Below, piece by piece: positions 9,179 through 19,569 of a stretch of DNA of 64,000 bases. The stretch spans positions 1-64,000 of the forward strand of contig JADJOV010000004.1 in assembly GCA_016713585.1 (NCBI GenBank). Direction: 5' to 3'. The translations under genes were made by a program, and so were the position numbers. How positions within the stretch are numbered: position 1 is the first letter of the stretch; the number at the start of each line of letters is the position of its first letter. Under the pieces are notes generated by a model. It ran no database searches and was not told where the DNA came from. It saw only the letters and a list, made by a program, of their open reading frames with translations. Origin of the DNA: Bdellovibrionales bacterium. Lineage in GTDB: Bacteria; Bdellovibrionota; Bdellovibrionia; Bdellovibrionales; Bdellovibrionaceae.

Positions 9179-9861
9179 AAAAGGCTGTTGTGTTACTTTC
9201 TGCTGGGTTGGATTCAACGGTTAATTTGTATGCGGCTCATCGAGATCTTGAAATTGTCTTGGCGCTGACCTTTGATTATGGTCAAAAGGCCGCCGCCAAG
9301 GAAAAGTATTGCAGTCAGCGCTTGGCGGAGCAGTTGGGGGTGCCTCACAAGGTGATCGACTTGGGATGGTTTCGAGACTTTGGAGCTTCGTCTTTGATTC
9401 AATCCAATCAAAAAATTCCCACGGATCAGGTGAAGATTAATGACCTGCCAACTTCTCAACAGACGGCTCGCTCTGTTTGGGTTCCTAACCGCAATGGTAT
9501 TTTTTTGAATATTGCTGCGGGTTTTGCAGAAAGTCTCGAGGCTGATTATGTGATTCCTGGCTTTAATGCAGAGGAAGCGGTCACTTTTCCAGATAACTCC
9601 ACGGAGTTTATGGGTGCCATGGACAGCTCTCTTAAATTTTCAACGGCGAACCATGTCCGTATTCATTGCCTCACAGATAAATTGAATAAGCCGGAAATTG
9701 CCAAACTGGCAGTTGAACTTGGGGTGCCAATTTCGAATTTGTGGCCTTGCTATTTTCCCGGGGAGAAATGGTGTGGAGAGTGCGAATCTTGTCAAAGATC
9801 TAAACGGGCCTTTAGGACCCAAGGCATTGAGACCAAGGGTTTGTTTTTGGTCAATGAGTGA
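9175..9861 (+). CDS. queC: 7-cyano-7-deazaguanine synthase
   Basis: Converts 7-carboxy-7-deazaguanine to preQ0 with ammonia and ATP, early in queuosine synthesis. The PP-loop is SAGLDST at 9-15 (most relatives have SGGLDST). PNRNGIFLNIAAG, EEAVTFPDNS and the C-terminal zinc ligands in CYFPGEKWCGECESC are all typical. Length 228 is normal. Overlap with recJ suggests coupled translation; the DUF366 gene follows 42 bases later. Confidence 0.95.
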   Translation: MKKAVVLLSAGLDSTVNLYAAHRDLEIVLALTFDYGQKAAAKEKYCSQRLAEQLGVPHKVIDLGWFRDFGASSLIQSNQKIPTDQVKINDLPTSQQTARSVWVPNRNGIFLNIAAGFAESLEADYVIPGFNAEEAVTFPDNSTEFMGAMDSSLKFSTANHVRIHCLTDKLNKPEIAKLAVELGVPISNLWPCYFPGEKWCGECESCQRSKRAFRTQGIETKGLFLVNE

Positions 9862-9903
9862 CAGAGAATTGTTTAAGAAGAAAATCTTGCGAGAAGTAAA
9901 CAA

Positions 9904-10470
9904 ATGAAAACTTTGTATCTGGATCAAAATATGCTTTACGACGGGACCCAGCTCAAACCTCTTTGGGCCTATCTCAACTATAAAATTTTGGGTCCTTCGG
10001 TGGTGAGTTGGCAGGGGCCTTGCGAAATTGATTTTGAGCATATGGTTGACGGTGAGGATTTGAATGAGGGGGCGGCGATCCGAGGTTCGTTAATGCTGCA
10101 TTTTGTGTTTGAAATTTTTGATCGAGATCTTGCTTTTGCGGTGGCCCTCCAACGTCTTTTTGTGGCCATCCTCAAGGACCAGTTGAACCAAGGGGCTACG
10201 GCTCTGAAGAAACGACCCTTGATTCAGAAGGGGGATGATCTTTATTGGGGCAAGCGAAAGCTTTCAATTAGTATCGCCACAGTGTCCCCGGTCTCTCAAT
10301 TAATTCATTTGGCAGTGAACATTTCCAATGTGGGGACCCCAGTGAAAACCTGCAGTTTACAGGATTTTAAGATAGCTCCGAAACGCCTCGCAGAGAGAGT
10401 GATGGAGCTGTGGAGTCAAGAGTTTGATTCAATTTTGCGAGCGACTCAAAAAGTCAGGCCGGTGGGATAA
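9904..10470 (+). CDS. DUF366 family protein
   Basis: A 188-residue soluble protein recognised as DUF366 from its start (YLDQNMLYDGTQLKPLW), the middle segment VDGEDLNEGAAIRGSLMLHFVFE, and the C-terminal DDLYWGKRKLSISIAT. The family is uncharacterised; an archaeal member has a fold related to biotin/lipoate protein ligases (recalled, not checked). Its place directly behind queC hints at a link with 7-deazaguanine metabolism, but that is inference from position. No membrane segment or signal peptide. Family assignment fairly sure, function unknown. Confidence 0.75.
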   Translation: MKTLYLDQNMLYDGTQLKPLWAYLNYKILGPSVVSWQGPCEIDFEHMVDGEDLNEGAAIRGSLMLHFVFEIFDRDLAFAVALQRLFVAILKDQLNQGATALKKRPLIQKGDDLYWGKRKLSISIATVSPVSQLIHLAVNISNVGTPVKTCSLQDFKIAPKRLAERVMELWSQEFDSILRATQKVRPVG

Positions 10471-10474
10471 GAAA

Positions 10475-10768
10475 TCAATTCCATTGTTGATTAGGACATT
10501 TTTTTTGAAACTCATCATATCGTAACCTCTCGGCACAGTAGTGATTCAGCTGGCTATCCTTGAGTTTCGCGCAGAGATCTTCAGCAGAGGTGTATTTAAT
10601 TGGTGTCGTGTCACACTGATTTTCTTTAAATTGGTAGCTCATATCCACTGTTTCTTCTTCGTGGTTCAGGGAGTTTGCACAGCTGGAAAGGGCTTGGCCA
10701 AAAGCTAGGACGGTAAATAACAATAAACCTTGTTTTGTTAAGAAGGAGTAAAACTTTAGAAAGCTCAT
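10475..10768 (-). CDS. Small Cys-containing lipoprotein
   Basis: 97 residues. The N-terminus has a hydrophobic signal (GLLLFTVLAFGQA) ending in a lipobox, LSSC, so the mature protein would be anchored through that Cys. The mature part has four more Cys (in NQCDTT, EDLCAK, HYCAER and KKCPN), suggesting two periplasmic disulfides. It converges with the DUF366 gene, five bases apart. I recognise no family. Confidence 0.6.
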   Translation of the reverse strand: MSFLKFYSFLTKQGLLLFTVLAFGQALSSCANSLNHEEETVDMSYQFKENQCDTTPIKYTSAEDLCAKLKDSQLNHYCAERLRYDEFQKKCPNQQWN

Positions 10769-10793
10769 GCTAAGATTCTCCGAGAGATAAGGG

Positions 10794-11117
10794 TTGGAAA
10801 GTGATCTTATCCAAGGTCAATCAAGGTTTGCAAGTGAATTCACTTTAACCAAGGAGCAAAAGGAAATTGTGGAACGAGCCAAAGCCTTGCTTTCCCATAC
10901 TTTGCCGGGTGCAACTTTGGTGGAATTTATTGTCAGTCTTGCAGAGCGATACGTTAAGACCCGAGTTGGGGCGAAATCTAAAGCCAACTGTAAGGCTAAA
11001 ACTAGGGCTCATCAAAGTTCAACTTCCGCAGCGGAAGGAACAGGATGTATAACGAAGGACCCTTTTTACAAGAACCACGAGGAGCGAGCAAATCACGGCG
11101 ACCCCTCCGACCGTTAA
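10794..11117 (+). pseudogene. Remnant of an HNH-endonuclease-type gene
   Basis: Residues 15-60 (TLTKEQKEIVERAKALLSHT and following PGAT-E-I-SLA-RYVK) align closely with the matching stretch of the HNH protein encoded at 21223-22262. The helical N-terminal domain is missing upstream, and no HNH motif is found downstream in any frame before the ATPase gene. It is therefore a middle fragment of a second copy, cut at both ends. The frame happens to be open for 107 codons from a TTG, but it is unlikely to make a working protein. Confidence 0.6.
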
Positions 11118-11172
11118 CCAGTCAGTCAAATGGAGTGGGCTCAGGCCAAGGGGCTTTGCCAATGAAGGAACC

Positions 11173-13550
11173 TCAATCAGGATCCAGGGCAGACAAAATT
11201 GAACAGATAAATACTATCAAAGCGGGCCAGGTCTTTAAGCGGGTAAAAACACCGACAAGGGCTGCGCTCCAAAAAACCAAAAGTGATAATGCGAGTGAGC
11301 GCGCGTGTCCAAGCTCTGAGCTTTCGCTGAGGCCAGTGTGAAAAAGGAATCCCATTGCCAGAGCGACGCTGATTCCCGCGCTCAGAATTTGAAAAATATC
11401 TGTGGAAGAAAAAAAGGCCTGACCACTTGCCTGTGGTGTGGCTTTTGAGGAAAGCTTTCCTTGAAAGGCAAAGAGGGCCGTTGGATGAATAATTAGTTCG
11501 AGCCAAACGATATGGACGGGAAGGTAGAGGAGAGGAAAACCTAAGAGAGGAATCAAGGCAGCAGTTAAGACAAAGGGAATATGAATCAAGAGCAAGTACT
11601 CGAAGCTCACTTTGAGATTCAAAAAAAGTTGCCTTCCTTCTTTGATGGCATTTGTAATTGTCTGAAAGTTGTCATCCATCAATACGATGGACGAAACCTC
11701 TTTTGCACTCCGGGAGCCTCGCTCGCCCATTGCAATTCCAATATCAGCAGTTTTCAGGGCTGGGACATCATTGACCCCATCACCAGTGACGGCCACCAAT
11801 TTTCCAGCGGTTTTGAGGGCTCTAACGAGGTTCAGCTTTTGAAGAGGGGTACACCTTGCGACAATATCAAGAGTCGTCAAGAAATTGGGATTATCACGGA
11901 GCCAGGCTTCCTCAAATTTCTGAGGAAATTCCTCAGCGCAGACCATAACAGGTTGCTTGCCACCGAGGCCGACTTCTTGAGCAACGGCCATGGCCGTGAG
12001 CGGATGGTCACCGGTCATCATGAGAACATGAATTCCTTGGGAATTACAATATTCAATTGCGCTGGCAACTTCGGGTCGTGGTGGATCTTCAAAAGCTAGG
12101 AGGCCACAAAATTCAAGATCTGTGCTGGGCTCAAGATCTTTTTGAATTTCCAAATCAGTCAGAAATTTGCGGGCGCAGGCAATGACCTTATGCCCCTCTC
12201 GGGCCCACTGGGCGGTCTTTTCAAGCCAAATTTTGCGGTCATCGTGGGAAAGAGTGGATTGGGTCAGGAGGCCTTCTGGCGCCCCCTTTATTGAAGCGAA
12301 TATTTTCCATCTTTGGTTTTAATGAAAGCCGTTTCACGTTTTGTATTTTCGTTAAAGGGAAAAACCCGAAATCGTTCCTCAAATGAAATCCCTTCTTTTT
12401 GCGAGACCTCCTGAATCGCAAGGTCAATGGGGTCTAAGGCCAAGGGATTTGAGGCGGCAAGACTGATGGATAGGACATCGTGGTTGGTGAGTCCGTCAAA
12501 GGCCTCCAGATGGGTGAGTTCGAGCCGACCGCGAGTGATTGTTCCAGTTTTATCTGTGCAAATTGTCGTGATTCGTCCTATGTTTTCGACTGACACGGCC
12601 CGCCTAACGAGGGCTTTTTGCCTGGCTAGTCGATAGATTCCTATGCCAAGAAAAAATGTAAAAACGACAGGAAACTCCTCCGGAATCGCTGCCACGGCGA
12701 GGGTGGCCGCACTCAGGAGAGCATCGAGCCAGCCATGGCCCTGATAAATTCGCACAGCCGCAAGTAAGAGACAAAAAACGCCGCCACCATAAAGAAGTCC
12801 TTGAACCATCTTTGTCATTGCAATTTGCAATGGTGTTCTCTCATTCTGAATGGAGAAAACGGATTGGACAATTTCGCCGTAGGCTGTCTTCTGACCAATT
12901 TGAAGAACTCTGAGGAGGCCCTGGCCCGAGAGGACTTTGGTTCCAGCCAAACCCAAGGTGTTGGGGTTGACTGAGATTTCGCCGGGCTCAATTATTTTAA
13001 AAGGATTAAGGGCTGTGGCTTGTTTTTGAATAGGGAAGGCTTCACCAGTGAGAATTGACTCATCAATTTGAAGATTTTGGGTGACTTGAAAAATTCCGTC
13101 AGCCGGCAAAAACAGACCTGGGAAAACCTTGATCAGATCGCCAGCGACGAGATCACACGCATCAATTTTAAGCTCCGTATTAGGTGACCGAATGACTATG
13201 ACCTCGGTGGCGAGTTGTTCCTTCAGGCTCGAGGTTGAAGCCTGAGTGCGCCAGTGAAGAATCGCATCCATGAAAACCAAGGGAAAAATCGCTGAAAACA
13301 AAATAACTGCGTCGCCTATATTTCCAATGAACAAAAAAACAAGACCAATCCCAATCAAAAACCAAATCATTGGGTCTTTCAGAGTGTCTCTCGCAATCTC
13401 TAGCCAAAGGTTTCCTGGAACCTCGACGACCTTGTTTGTGCCGTAGCGTGCTCGTTGAGTGGTGACTTCAGAGGGAGTCAGTCCTCTGAGGTTAGGGTCA
13501 ACGCCCTGGGAGTTTAATCCCTTGAGGGTTTCAAACGATATTTGTTTCAT
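11173..13550 (-). CDS. P-type cation-transporting ATPase (one frameshift)
   Basis: Restored length is about 792 residues, normal for a P2-type pump. In order: N-terminal cation ATPase domain (LTPSEVTTQRARYGTNKV), two TM helices, an actuator domain with LTGEAFP, the M4 motif AAIPEEFPVVFTF, phosphorylation motif ICTDKTGTITRG (Asp near 333), nucleotide domain with KGAPEG, MTGDHPLTA, and the hinge VTGDGVNDVPALKTADIG, then C-terminal helices. The frame breaks near 12288-12292 just before KGAPEG; one more A restores it. Start at 13550 is chosen because the family begins a few residues before this Met. The ion is not clear: M4 has PEE as in Ca2+ and Na+/K+ pumps, but M6 reads WLELIIHPTALFAF. Confidence 0.88.
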
Positions 13551-13668
13551 GCTCTCACTTGATTTCCTAATCTGTCTCCTGGGGGAACCAATTTTAGAAA
13601 ACAATTCCAGGTTTTGCGAAGAATAGGGCCATTTACAAATTGGGGCCATCTGAAAAATGGCGAGGATC

Positions 13669-13686
13669 AGAAAATTTAAATTTTCT
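13669..13686. promoter_or_regulatory. 18-bp palindrome between divergent ATPase and mutL genes
   Basis: A perfect palindrome, AGAAAATTTAAATTTTCT, sits in the 256-base space between the divergent P-type ATPase and mutL starts. It could be an operator for a dimeric regulator. AT-rich palindromes also arise by chance. Confidence 0.3.
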
Positions 13687-13806
13687 ATGGCCGAAGAGGC
13701 ATTTTTTAGGGCCTGCGTTAGGTTTTCGTTCGCTCAGACGATTTTTCTGCCCAGATTGGCGACTCTGATTTTGACTCGTAGGGGTATATTCCATTAAGTA
13801 GGAAGC

Positions 13807-15585
13807 ATGAATATTCAAGTTTTATCTTCAGAAGTGATAGATCAAATTGCGGCGGGTGAGGTTGTCGAGCGCCCGGCTCATCTTGTCAAAGAACTGATTG
13901 AGAATGCAATCGATGCTGGTGCCTTGGAAGTTGAATTCGACTTCTCTGAGGGCGGACGCCGGGTTCGGGTGACTGACAATGGGAAAGGGATGGGCGCAGA
14001 CGATCTCTGTCGGGCCTTTGATAGGCATGCGACCAGTAAAATTGTCGAATCAGGGGATCTTTGGAAGCTACAAACCTATGGGTTTCGGGGTGAAGCTTTA
14101 GCCAGTATCGCGGCGGTTTCTCAAATCACGGCCGTTTCGAGAATGGCCCATGAGAGCTTGGCCACCCGATTACAGATTGCCTTTGGTCAAAAGCGAGAAA
14201 GTGAAAGCGTTGCAGGGATTGTTGGGACCACAGTTTTGGTGACAGGCCTCTTTGAGAATATTCCTGCGAGACGTAAATTTCTCAAATCTGATGCGGCGGA
14301 AACAAATCAAATTCGTTTAGTCATCAAGGCGTTGGCTTTGTCTCATCCCGAAGTTGGTTTTCGTTGGCTTGAGGCCGGGCAGATGCAAGCATTTTGGCCG
14401 GCTGTGGAAACCCATGTCAACCGTGCAGAGCAAGTGCTGGATTTGCAGGGACTTTTTGAGGGTGAGTTCGTTGGTGATGGTGTTCAGGTGCGCGCAGCAA
14501 TGGCTTCGCCAGAAACGGTGGCAAAAACAGCGAAAAATATTTGGATTTTTGCGCAAAGGCGTTGGATTCAAGACCGGGCCTTGACTGCCGCCTGTATGGA
14601 AGCCTATCGAAACCTATTGATGCATGGAGAGTATCCAAGTTGTTGTCTTTGGATTGAAACTGCACCTGATCAAATCGACGTCAACGTTCATCCCACGAAG
14701 TCCCAGGTTAAATTTCAAGAGCCTTCACAAATATTTCGGGCGGTCTTTCATGCTTTGCGGGACCAGCTCGAAAAAGGTCCCTGGCTGAAGACCCGGCAAC
14801 CAATGGGGGCTTCGCCCTTTCAGGGGGCACCTCCCTCATCGCCCTTTCTTGGGGAGCAAAAAAAATTCTATGCGGCCGAACTTGAGCAAGTGCAATATCA
14901 ACAAAAATCCTTTCAGGCAGCGCCTATAACTTACTCGGTAGAAAGTGAATTTCAAACGCCAGACGTGCCTTCAGAAGCAATTTCTGTTCAGCTTGGGCCC
15001 TGGTCCCGATTGCAGGTCTTAGGACAGGCAGCGCAGACTTACATTATTTGCCAGAGTGGAGAAGCTTTGGTCTTAATCGATCAACATGCGGCCCATGAGC
15101 GAGTGGCCTTTGAGAAACTCCTCGAGGCCTGGAATGGTGGGGTTCGTCTTGAAGTTCAGACTTTCCTATTTCCCCTTTCACTGGATTTGTCTGAAAGTCA
15201 AATTGAGGCTCTAGAGACTCAGAAGGATCTATTGCTCAAGCTTGGGATTGAGTGGGAACGACTTGGTCCCCTCACCTTGGGAATTACTTCAGCCCCATTG
15301 ATATTGAAGGATCGGGCCCTTGTCGAGGCCCTCGATCGGCTCGCACACGAGTTGGTCGACCTGGGGCAGAGCTTTGTCTTTGAAAAATATTTGGGGGACT
15401 TGTTTGCGACGATGGCTTGTCACTCAGTTGTTCGAGCGGGACAGGCTCTCTCAATTCCGCAAATGCAAGAACTGCTGACTCAGATGGATAAATATCCATT
15501 GTCGAGCTACTGCCCTCACGGACGTCCTGTCTCGGTTGAAATGACTTTTCAAAAGTTGGAAAAAGATTTTGGTCGTAAAGTCTAA
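13807..15585 (+). CDS. mutL: DNA mismatch repair protein MutL
   Basis: GHKL-ATPase matchmaker of mismatch repair. The N-terminal ATPase has IDQIAAGEVVERPAHLVKEL, the metal-binding ENAIDAGA, DNGKGM, HATSK and GFRGEAL. VNVHPTKSQVKF marks the transducer domain. A Pro/Gln-rich linker of about 70 residues follows. The C-terminal dimerisation domain carries DQHAAHERVAFE at about 425-436, which fits the DQHA-x2-E-x4-E endonuclease motif, so this MutL probably nicks DNA itself. CHSVVRAGQ and CPHGRPVSVE close the domain. 592 residues, intact. miaA starts inside its last codons. Confidence 0.97.
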   Translation: MNIQVLSSEVIDQIAAGEVVERPAHLVKELIENAIDAGALEVEFDFSEGGRRVRVTDNGKGMGADDLCRAFDRHATSKIVESGDLWKLQTYGFRGEALASIAAVSQITAVSRMAHESLATRLQIAFGQKRESESVAGIVGTTVLVTGLFENIPARRKFLKSDAAETNQIRLVIKALALSHPEVGFRWLEAGQMQAFWPAVETHVNRAEQVLDLQGLFEGEFVGDGVQVRAAMASPETVAKTAKNIWIFAQRRWIQDRALTAACMEAYRNLLMHGEYPSCCLWIETAPDQIDVNVHPTKSQVKFQEPSQIFRAVFHALRDQLEKGPWLKTRQPMGASPFQGAPPSSPFLGEQKKFYAAELEQVQYQQKSFQAAPITYSVESEFQTPDVPSEAISVQLGPWSRLQVLGQAAQTYIICQSGEALVLIDQHAAHERVAFEKLLEAWNGGVRLEVQTFLFPLSLDLSESQIEALETQKDLLLKLGIEWERLGPLTLGITSAPLILKDRALVEALDRLAHELVDLGQSFVFEKYLGDLFATMACHSVVRAGQALSIPQMQELLTQMDKYPLSSYCPHGRPVSVEMTFQKLEKDFGRKV

Positions 15586-16522
15586 CGCAAAATTTATTTT
15601 TGTCATGGGAACAACGGCGAGTGGAAAGTCTCAGTTAGCCCTGGAACTTGCGTTGAGGTATGGCGGGAGCATTATCAATTGCGATAGTTTACAGGTCTAT
15701 CAAGGCTTGGATATTGGTACAGCGAAGCCCTCCCTAGAGGATCGTCAAAAGGTGCCACACTACCTGCTGAGCTATGCTCAGTATCCCCAGGTGATGACAG
15801 CTGGTGAATACACTCGCGATTTTTTAGACTTCTGAGCGAGCATCCTGACGAAAAACTGTTTTTTGTGGTGGGTGGAACTGGGTTTTATTTTCAAGCGCTT
15901 GAAAAAGGTATGTATCCCGTACGGGCGCCAGTTCCAGAAATTAAGGCTGTCGTTGAGGCTGAATTGAAGTCCCCAGGGGGTCCCAAGCGTTTGTATCAGG
16001 AGCTTCAAAGTATTGATCCTGAATATAGCCTCAAGATCCATCAGGCTGATCACTACCGACTTGGACGGGCCATTGAAATGATCAGGGCTGAAGGTCGAAC
16101 AATCACGGCGATTCAAAAAGAATTTTTAGCCCAGGCCAGTCAATTTCCCTATCCGCTTCTAAAAATAGCTCCTCGCCAATCCCGGGAAATCCTCGCTCAG
16201 CGAGTGACACAGAGGACTCATGAAATGCTCTCGTCGGGTCTGATTGATGAAACGCTCGGAGTCCTTGAAAAAGGTTGGGGTGACTGGGCCCCAATGGCAG
16301 CGGTAGGATACCGAGAGGTGATCGAGTATCTAAAAGAAATCAAGAGTCTAGAATGGCTTGCTAGTGCCATTGATCAAAGCACCCTTCAACTTGCCAAAAA
16401 GCAGAGAACCTGGTTTCAACGGGATCCAAGAAATACGTTGGTTTGACGTCAATAAGTCAATTTCTGAGCTGGCCGATTCGACTGAGTTGAATCGGTTGGT
16501 GAGAGAGTTTTTGCTTGCATGA
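15569..16522 (+). CDS. miaA: tRNA dimethylallyltransferase (two frameshifts)
   Basis: Adds a dimethylallyl group to A37 of tRNAs that read UNN codons. The P-loop is MGTTASGKSQLA; INCDSLQVYQGLDIGTAKP, VGGTGFYFQALEKG, and the late motifs AVGYREV and RTWFQRDP are diagnostic. The frame shifts near 15830 (one T missing before CTGAGCGAG) and again near 16440 (one T too many), after which WFDVNKSISEL and an end at 16522 fit. The restored length, 317, is standard. The first codon is probably TTG at 15569, overlapping mutL by 17 bases; no better ATG precedes the P-loop. Confidence 0.9.
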
Positions 16523-16607
16523 TTTTTTGGACAGCCAAGATCCCATTTCCTGGGAGTTGGCCTTTGTAATAAACAGATTTTAGACGCAAGAGGTGATTAG
16601 TCGCTGA

Positions 16608-16922
16608 TTAATTGTTACATGCGGACATAGCTTGTAGACACATGGACTCGGTCTGGTATTGAGTACATTCAGTTCGCGTAGAGCCCGACGCTGTTGTTGT
16701 TTGAATATTGAGGATTACATTTCCCAGGCTCGTATAACCGGTAGAACACCCTTTGTTTGCGCAGAAGCAGCGAGTTGATGGTAGATGCGAACTAGCGTGG
16801 CAGGTGATCCGTTGCCCGCTGATCTGAATAGATTCTCCTGGATTCAGCAGAACATCGCCTAAAGCAAAAGGGGTTTGGGAAAAAATTGTTATAAAGGCCA
16901 TTAGGGGAAAAAAGTTTCTCAT
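16608..16922 (-). CDS. Small secreted Cys-rich protein
   Basis: 104 residues with a clear signal peptide (FFPLMAFITIFSQTPFALG) and eight Cys in the mature part (in ITCHA, TRCFCANKGCS, TECTQ, SMCLQ and SACNN), enough for four disulfides. It is likely periplasmic or released. AGGATGAGATC before the ATG supplies a ribosome binding site. It converges with miaA. No family recognised. Confidence 0.6.
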   Translation of the reverse strand: MRNFFPLMAFITIFSQTPFALGDVLLNPGESIQISGQRITCHASSHLPSTRCFCANKGCSTGYTSLGNVILNIQTTTASGSTRTECTQYQTESMCLQAMSACNN

Positions 16923-17115
16923 GATCTCATCCTTTCAGTTGCTGGGTATTATTCGGTGCTCATATAAATGCGTTATGCATCAAGGTGCCAGCGGCAAATA
17001 GAAAGAATGTAAACCTGGGAGGTGAACGGGCTTGCTTTATTGAGCGCGTAGACTGTCACTTTTGTCAAAAATATAACAGGCGCGAAAAATGAAATAATCC
17101 TTTATAATTCCACCT

Positions 17116-17912
17116 ATGAGGCTTGTTCTATGTTTTACACTTTTGATGATTCCTGTTTTGGGCTGGGCCAATTCGTTTTTGGAGTTTAAAGGCGAATCAC
17201 GTAGTATAACTCAAAGTCTTCTTGCTCAAGGGATCAAATGGGTCGGGAACATTGACATTGAAGTTCTTGATAAAAAAATCTCAGATACTATATGGGATTC
17301 TGTGAAGGATAAGTTTTTGATAGGCTCCGGCGAACAGCGTTCGACGAGTATTTGTCTGGGGCTGCGAAAACTGTTATCGTCAATGAACTTTCACTTAAGC
17401 TGATCGATCGAAGTATTTTTCCGCAGACAAGTTTGCACGAGGCTCTATGCGCCAATGGATACGATGACGAAAGGTCAAAAATCTCTCTTTCGCTTGATCA
17501 AATAGCGAAGGATCCATCAAGAAAATATTTATTTGAAAGGGTCCTTCAAGAATCAATCACGAACCTTGAAGGAAATAGAGTCTATGTAAGTAGATCGGGC
17601 GGCACAAGCGTCGGGGGTGGTGGTGACGGAACTGCCATTGAGTTTAAAAAGATTTTGCTAGATATCGCGCTGGAGAACTTTTCCGAAGGTACAGCACCTC
17701 ACATCAATACTATTCTTGATTCCGACATTGAACCTAATTGGAGTACTCAATCAATATACGATCTTAAGGTCCAAAAACAAAAGGATGGATTTCGCATCGA
17801 AATACCGAGTGTTCTTTGGATCCTCTTCGGAAAGAACCAAATCAATGGACGAGACCTTAAGCTAGCGGCAGTTCGGGCTGTCTACAATCAAGTATTTGAA
17901 GGAAAGCCGTGA
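17116..17912 (+). CDS. Exported protein of unknown function (one frameshift)
   Basis: Signal peptide LVLCFTLLMIPVLGWA, then about 245 residues without TM helices. The frame breaks near 17338-17342. One added T joins LIGSGEQR to FDEYLSGAAKTVIVNEL, giving 265 residues. A glycine stretch (GGTSVGGGGDGTA) sits near the middle, resembling a similar Gly/Asp patch in the exported lipoprotein at 19570-20922. The stop overlaps the GTG start of a TIGR02147 regulator by four bases, suggesting that both are expressed together. No enzyme motif seen. Confidence 0.6.
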
Positions 17913-18763
17913 ACTCAACTGCCGCACAACTTTTGAGAAATTCTTTTGAAAGGAAGAAAGCCTCTCAGGGCACTTTTTCAATTCGAAGTTTTGCAAAAAC
18001 CATGAAACTCTCGCCGTCGTTTTTGAGCGCAATTTTGCAAGGAAAGAAGTCGATACCTTTGGCGCGAATTGATCAGATAGCAAAGATTTTAGATTTGGAT
18101 TTACTGGCACTCACTGAATTGAAGCGAGCCATTGCTCAGCAGGTATTAAATGAACACAATTTTTCAATCAGTAGTCAGGGTTCCGTAACCCATGGTGCCC
18201 ATAATTATAGCGCATCTGATTATAGCGCATCTGATTATAGTGCTGCTAATCAAAGTGCCTCTAAAAAGTATCGGTCCGCACCAAAATATCAATTCTAGAT
18301 TTTGGCCAATTGGTACCATGTGGCTATTCTCGATCTTTGTACTTGTGCCCATTTTCAAAAAGATAATGACTGGATCGCGAAACAGCTTGGGATCACAAAC
18401 TACCAAGTTGAGTTTGCCTTGAATAGACTCCAGGCTCTCGGAGTCCTGGTAGAGACTCAAAATGGCTACAAAAAAGTGACGTCAAAAATGCGTCTAGCCT
18501 ATCACGAGTCTCATTCGGATATTCGAAAATTCCATGCCCAGATGATTGAAAAAGCCCAAGAAGAGTTAAAAAACAAGGCTTCTCGTGAGGATTTTGAGAA
18601 GCGAGAAATCACTAGGATTACGATCGCCACAAATCCCAAAAATGTTCAACGTGCACGTTTAAGATTGACAGAAGCTCTTCATGAGGTCGCGGAAATTCTT
18701 TCTGAGGGGGAAGCGACTGAGCTTTATCAAATAAATGCTCAGCTTTTCACTTTGCTAAAATAG
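17909..18763 (+). CDS. TIGR02147-type regulator interrupted by an in-frame TAG
   Basis: The N-terminal part (FSIRSFAKTMKLSPSFLSAI, then LQGKKSIPLARIDQIAKIL) is a helix-turn-helix like that of the regulator at 37718. After a linker, NWYHVAILDL and LGITNYQVEFALNRLQALGVL match its second domain, and the last part has the helical R-x-T-I family end. The two parts are in the same frame but separated by TAG at 18296-18298, just before ANWYH. The break is a single nonsense codon, not a shift. The linker before it has pentapeptide repeats (YSASD). It overlaps the exported-protein gene before it. Such regulators are common in Fibrobacter and Bdellovibrio; their targets are unknown. Confidence 0.7.
18206..18265 (+). 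repeat. Tandem 15-bp repeat coding YSASD-type pentapeptides
   Basis: Two identical copies of TATAGCGCATCTGAT (18206-18235) are followed by a diverged third (18236-18250) and fourth (18251-18265), giving YSASD, YSASD, YSAAN and QSASK. The repeat lies in the linker of the TIGR02147 regulator and could vary in copy number. Confidence 0.75.
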
Positions 18764-18859
18764 CCTGTTCACCATTTGGGTGAACGTTTTATTTCTTCTA
18801 AACTAGAAAACTCCTGAATACTCAATTGTGCTCCGCGACAACAACTTAAAGGAGTGTTT

Positions 18860-19420
18860 ATGAAGATCATGTTAATGGCTTTTGTAGTGATGACAATTCA
18901 ATCGACAGTTTTTGCAGCTGAGAGATCTTTTGTATGCAAAGTCAGCTCATTTAACTACACAAGGGTCAAGGATTTTGGGATTGGCGCCTGGAAATATCAA
19001 ATGACTCAGACTTACACTGCCCCTGTTAAAAATTTCAATGGAGAATACTCTGAACTCACGCAGACATTGAAAGTCGTTGGTCCCTATGAAATCATTTTTG
19101 ACGTTCGGTGGGAGGCAACGACGCTCAGTAATGATGACGTCTCAATAAAACACGATCCTAAACTCAGAGTTGAAGCTCGTCTGCAAGAGCGCATGAGCAA
19201 TGGCAGGTATAGAATTTTGGACACAGCGATTGTCACAGGCCGCCCAGACTACGCGTCGCAAGTCACTCATAAACTTTTTGCGGAGGTTCAGCTTACAAGT
19301 CTGGTGGCCCTGAGCGAACATTTAGTCGATCCTAAAATCTCAAACTTCAATATTGCTGAGAATCTTAAAGGCGTCGACGTTGAAGGCCAATTTAGTTTTG
19401 CTTGCAATACTGGCCTTTAG
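18860..19420 (+). CDS. Exported protein of unknown function
   Basis: ATG at 18860 follows AAAGGAG by five bases. The frame is also open from a GTG six bases upstream, which is less likely because it falls inside the RBS. The signal peptide is MLMAFVVMTIQSTVFA; the mature chain of about 165 residues is beta-rich looking, with one Cys near each end (FVCKV and FACNTG) that could form a disulfide. It stands alone, about 95 bases after the TIGR02147 regulator. No family recognised. Confidence 0.65.
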   Translation: MKIMLMAFVVMTIQSTVFAAERSFVCKVSSFNYTRVKDFGIGAWKYQMTQTYTAPVKNFNGEYSELTQTLKVVGPYEIIFDVRWEATTLSNDDVSIKHDPKLRVEARLQERMSNGRYRILDTAIVTGRPDYASQVTHKLFAEVQLTSLVALSEHLVDPKISNFNIAENLKGVDVEGQFSFACNTGL

Positions 19421-19569
19421 ATAGAGTTTACAAAGTCTTCCTGGTTAATAACTCATTCATCAATCGACGGGCGGGCAGAGTATCTATTTAAGTTAAAGAA
19501 GCTCTAGTTTTTTACTCATTTGATTATATAGATTGGAAAGTGGGCAACGACATAAATGTAGCCCCCACT

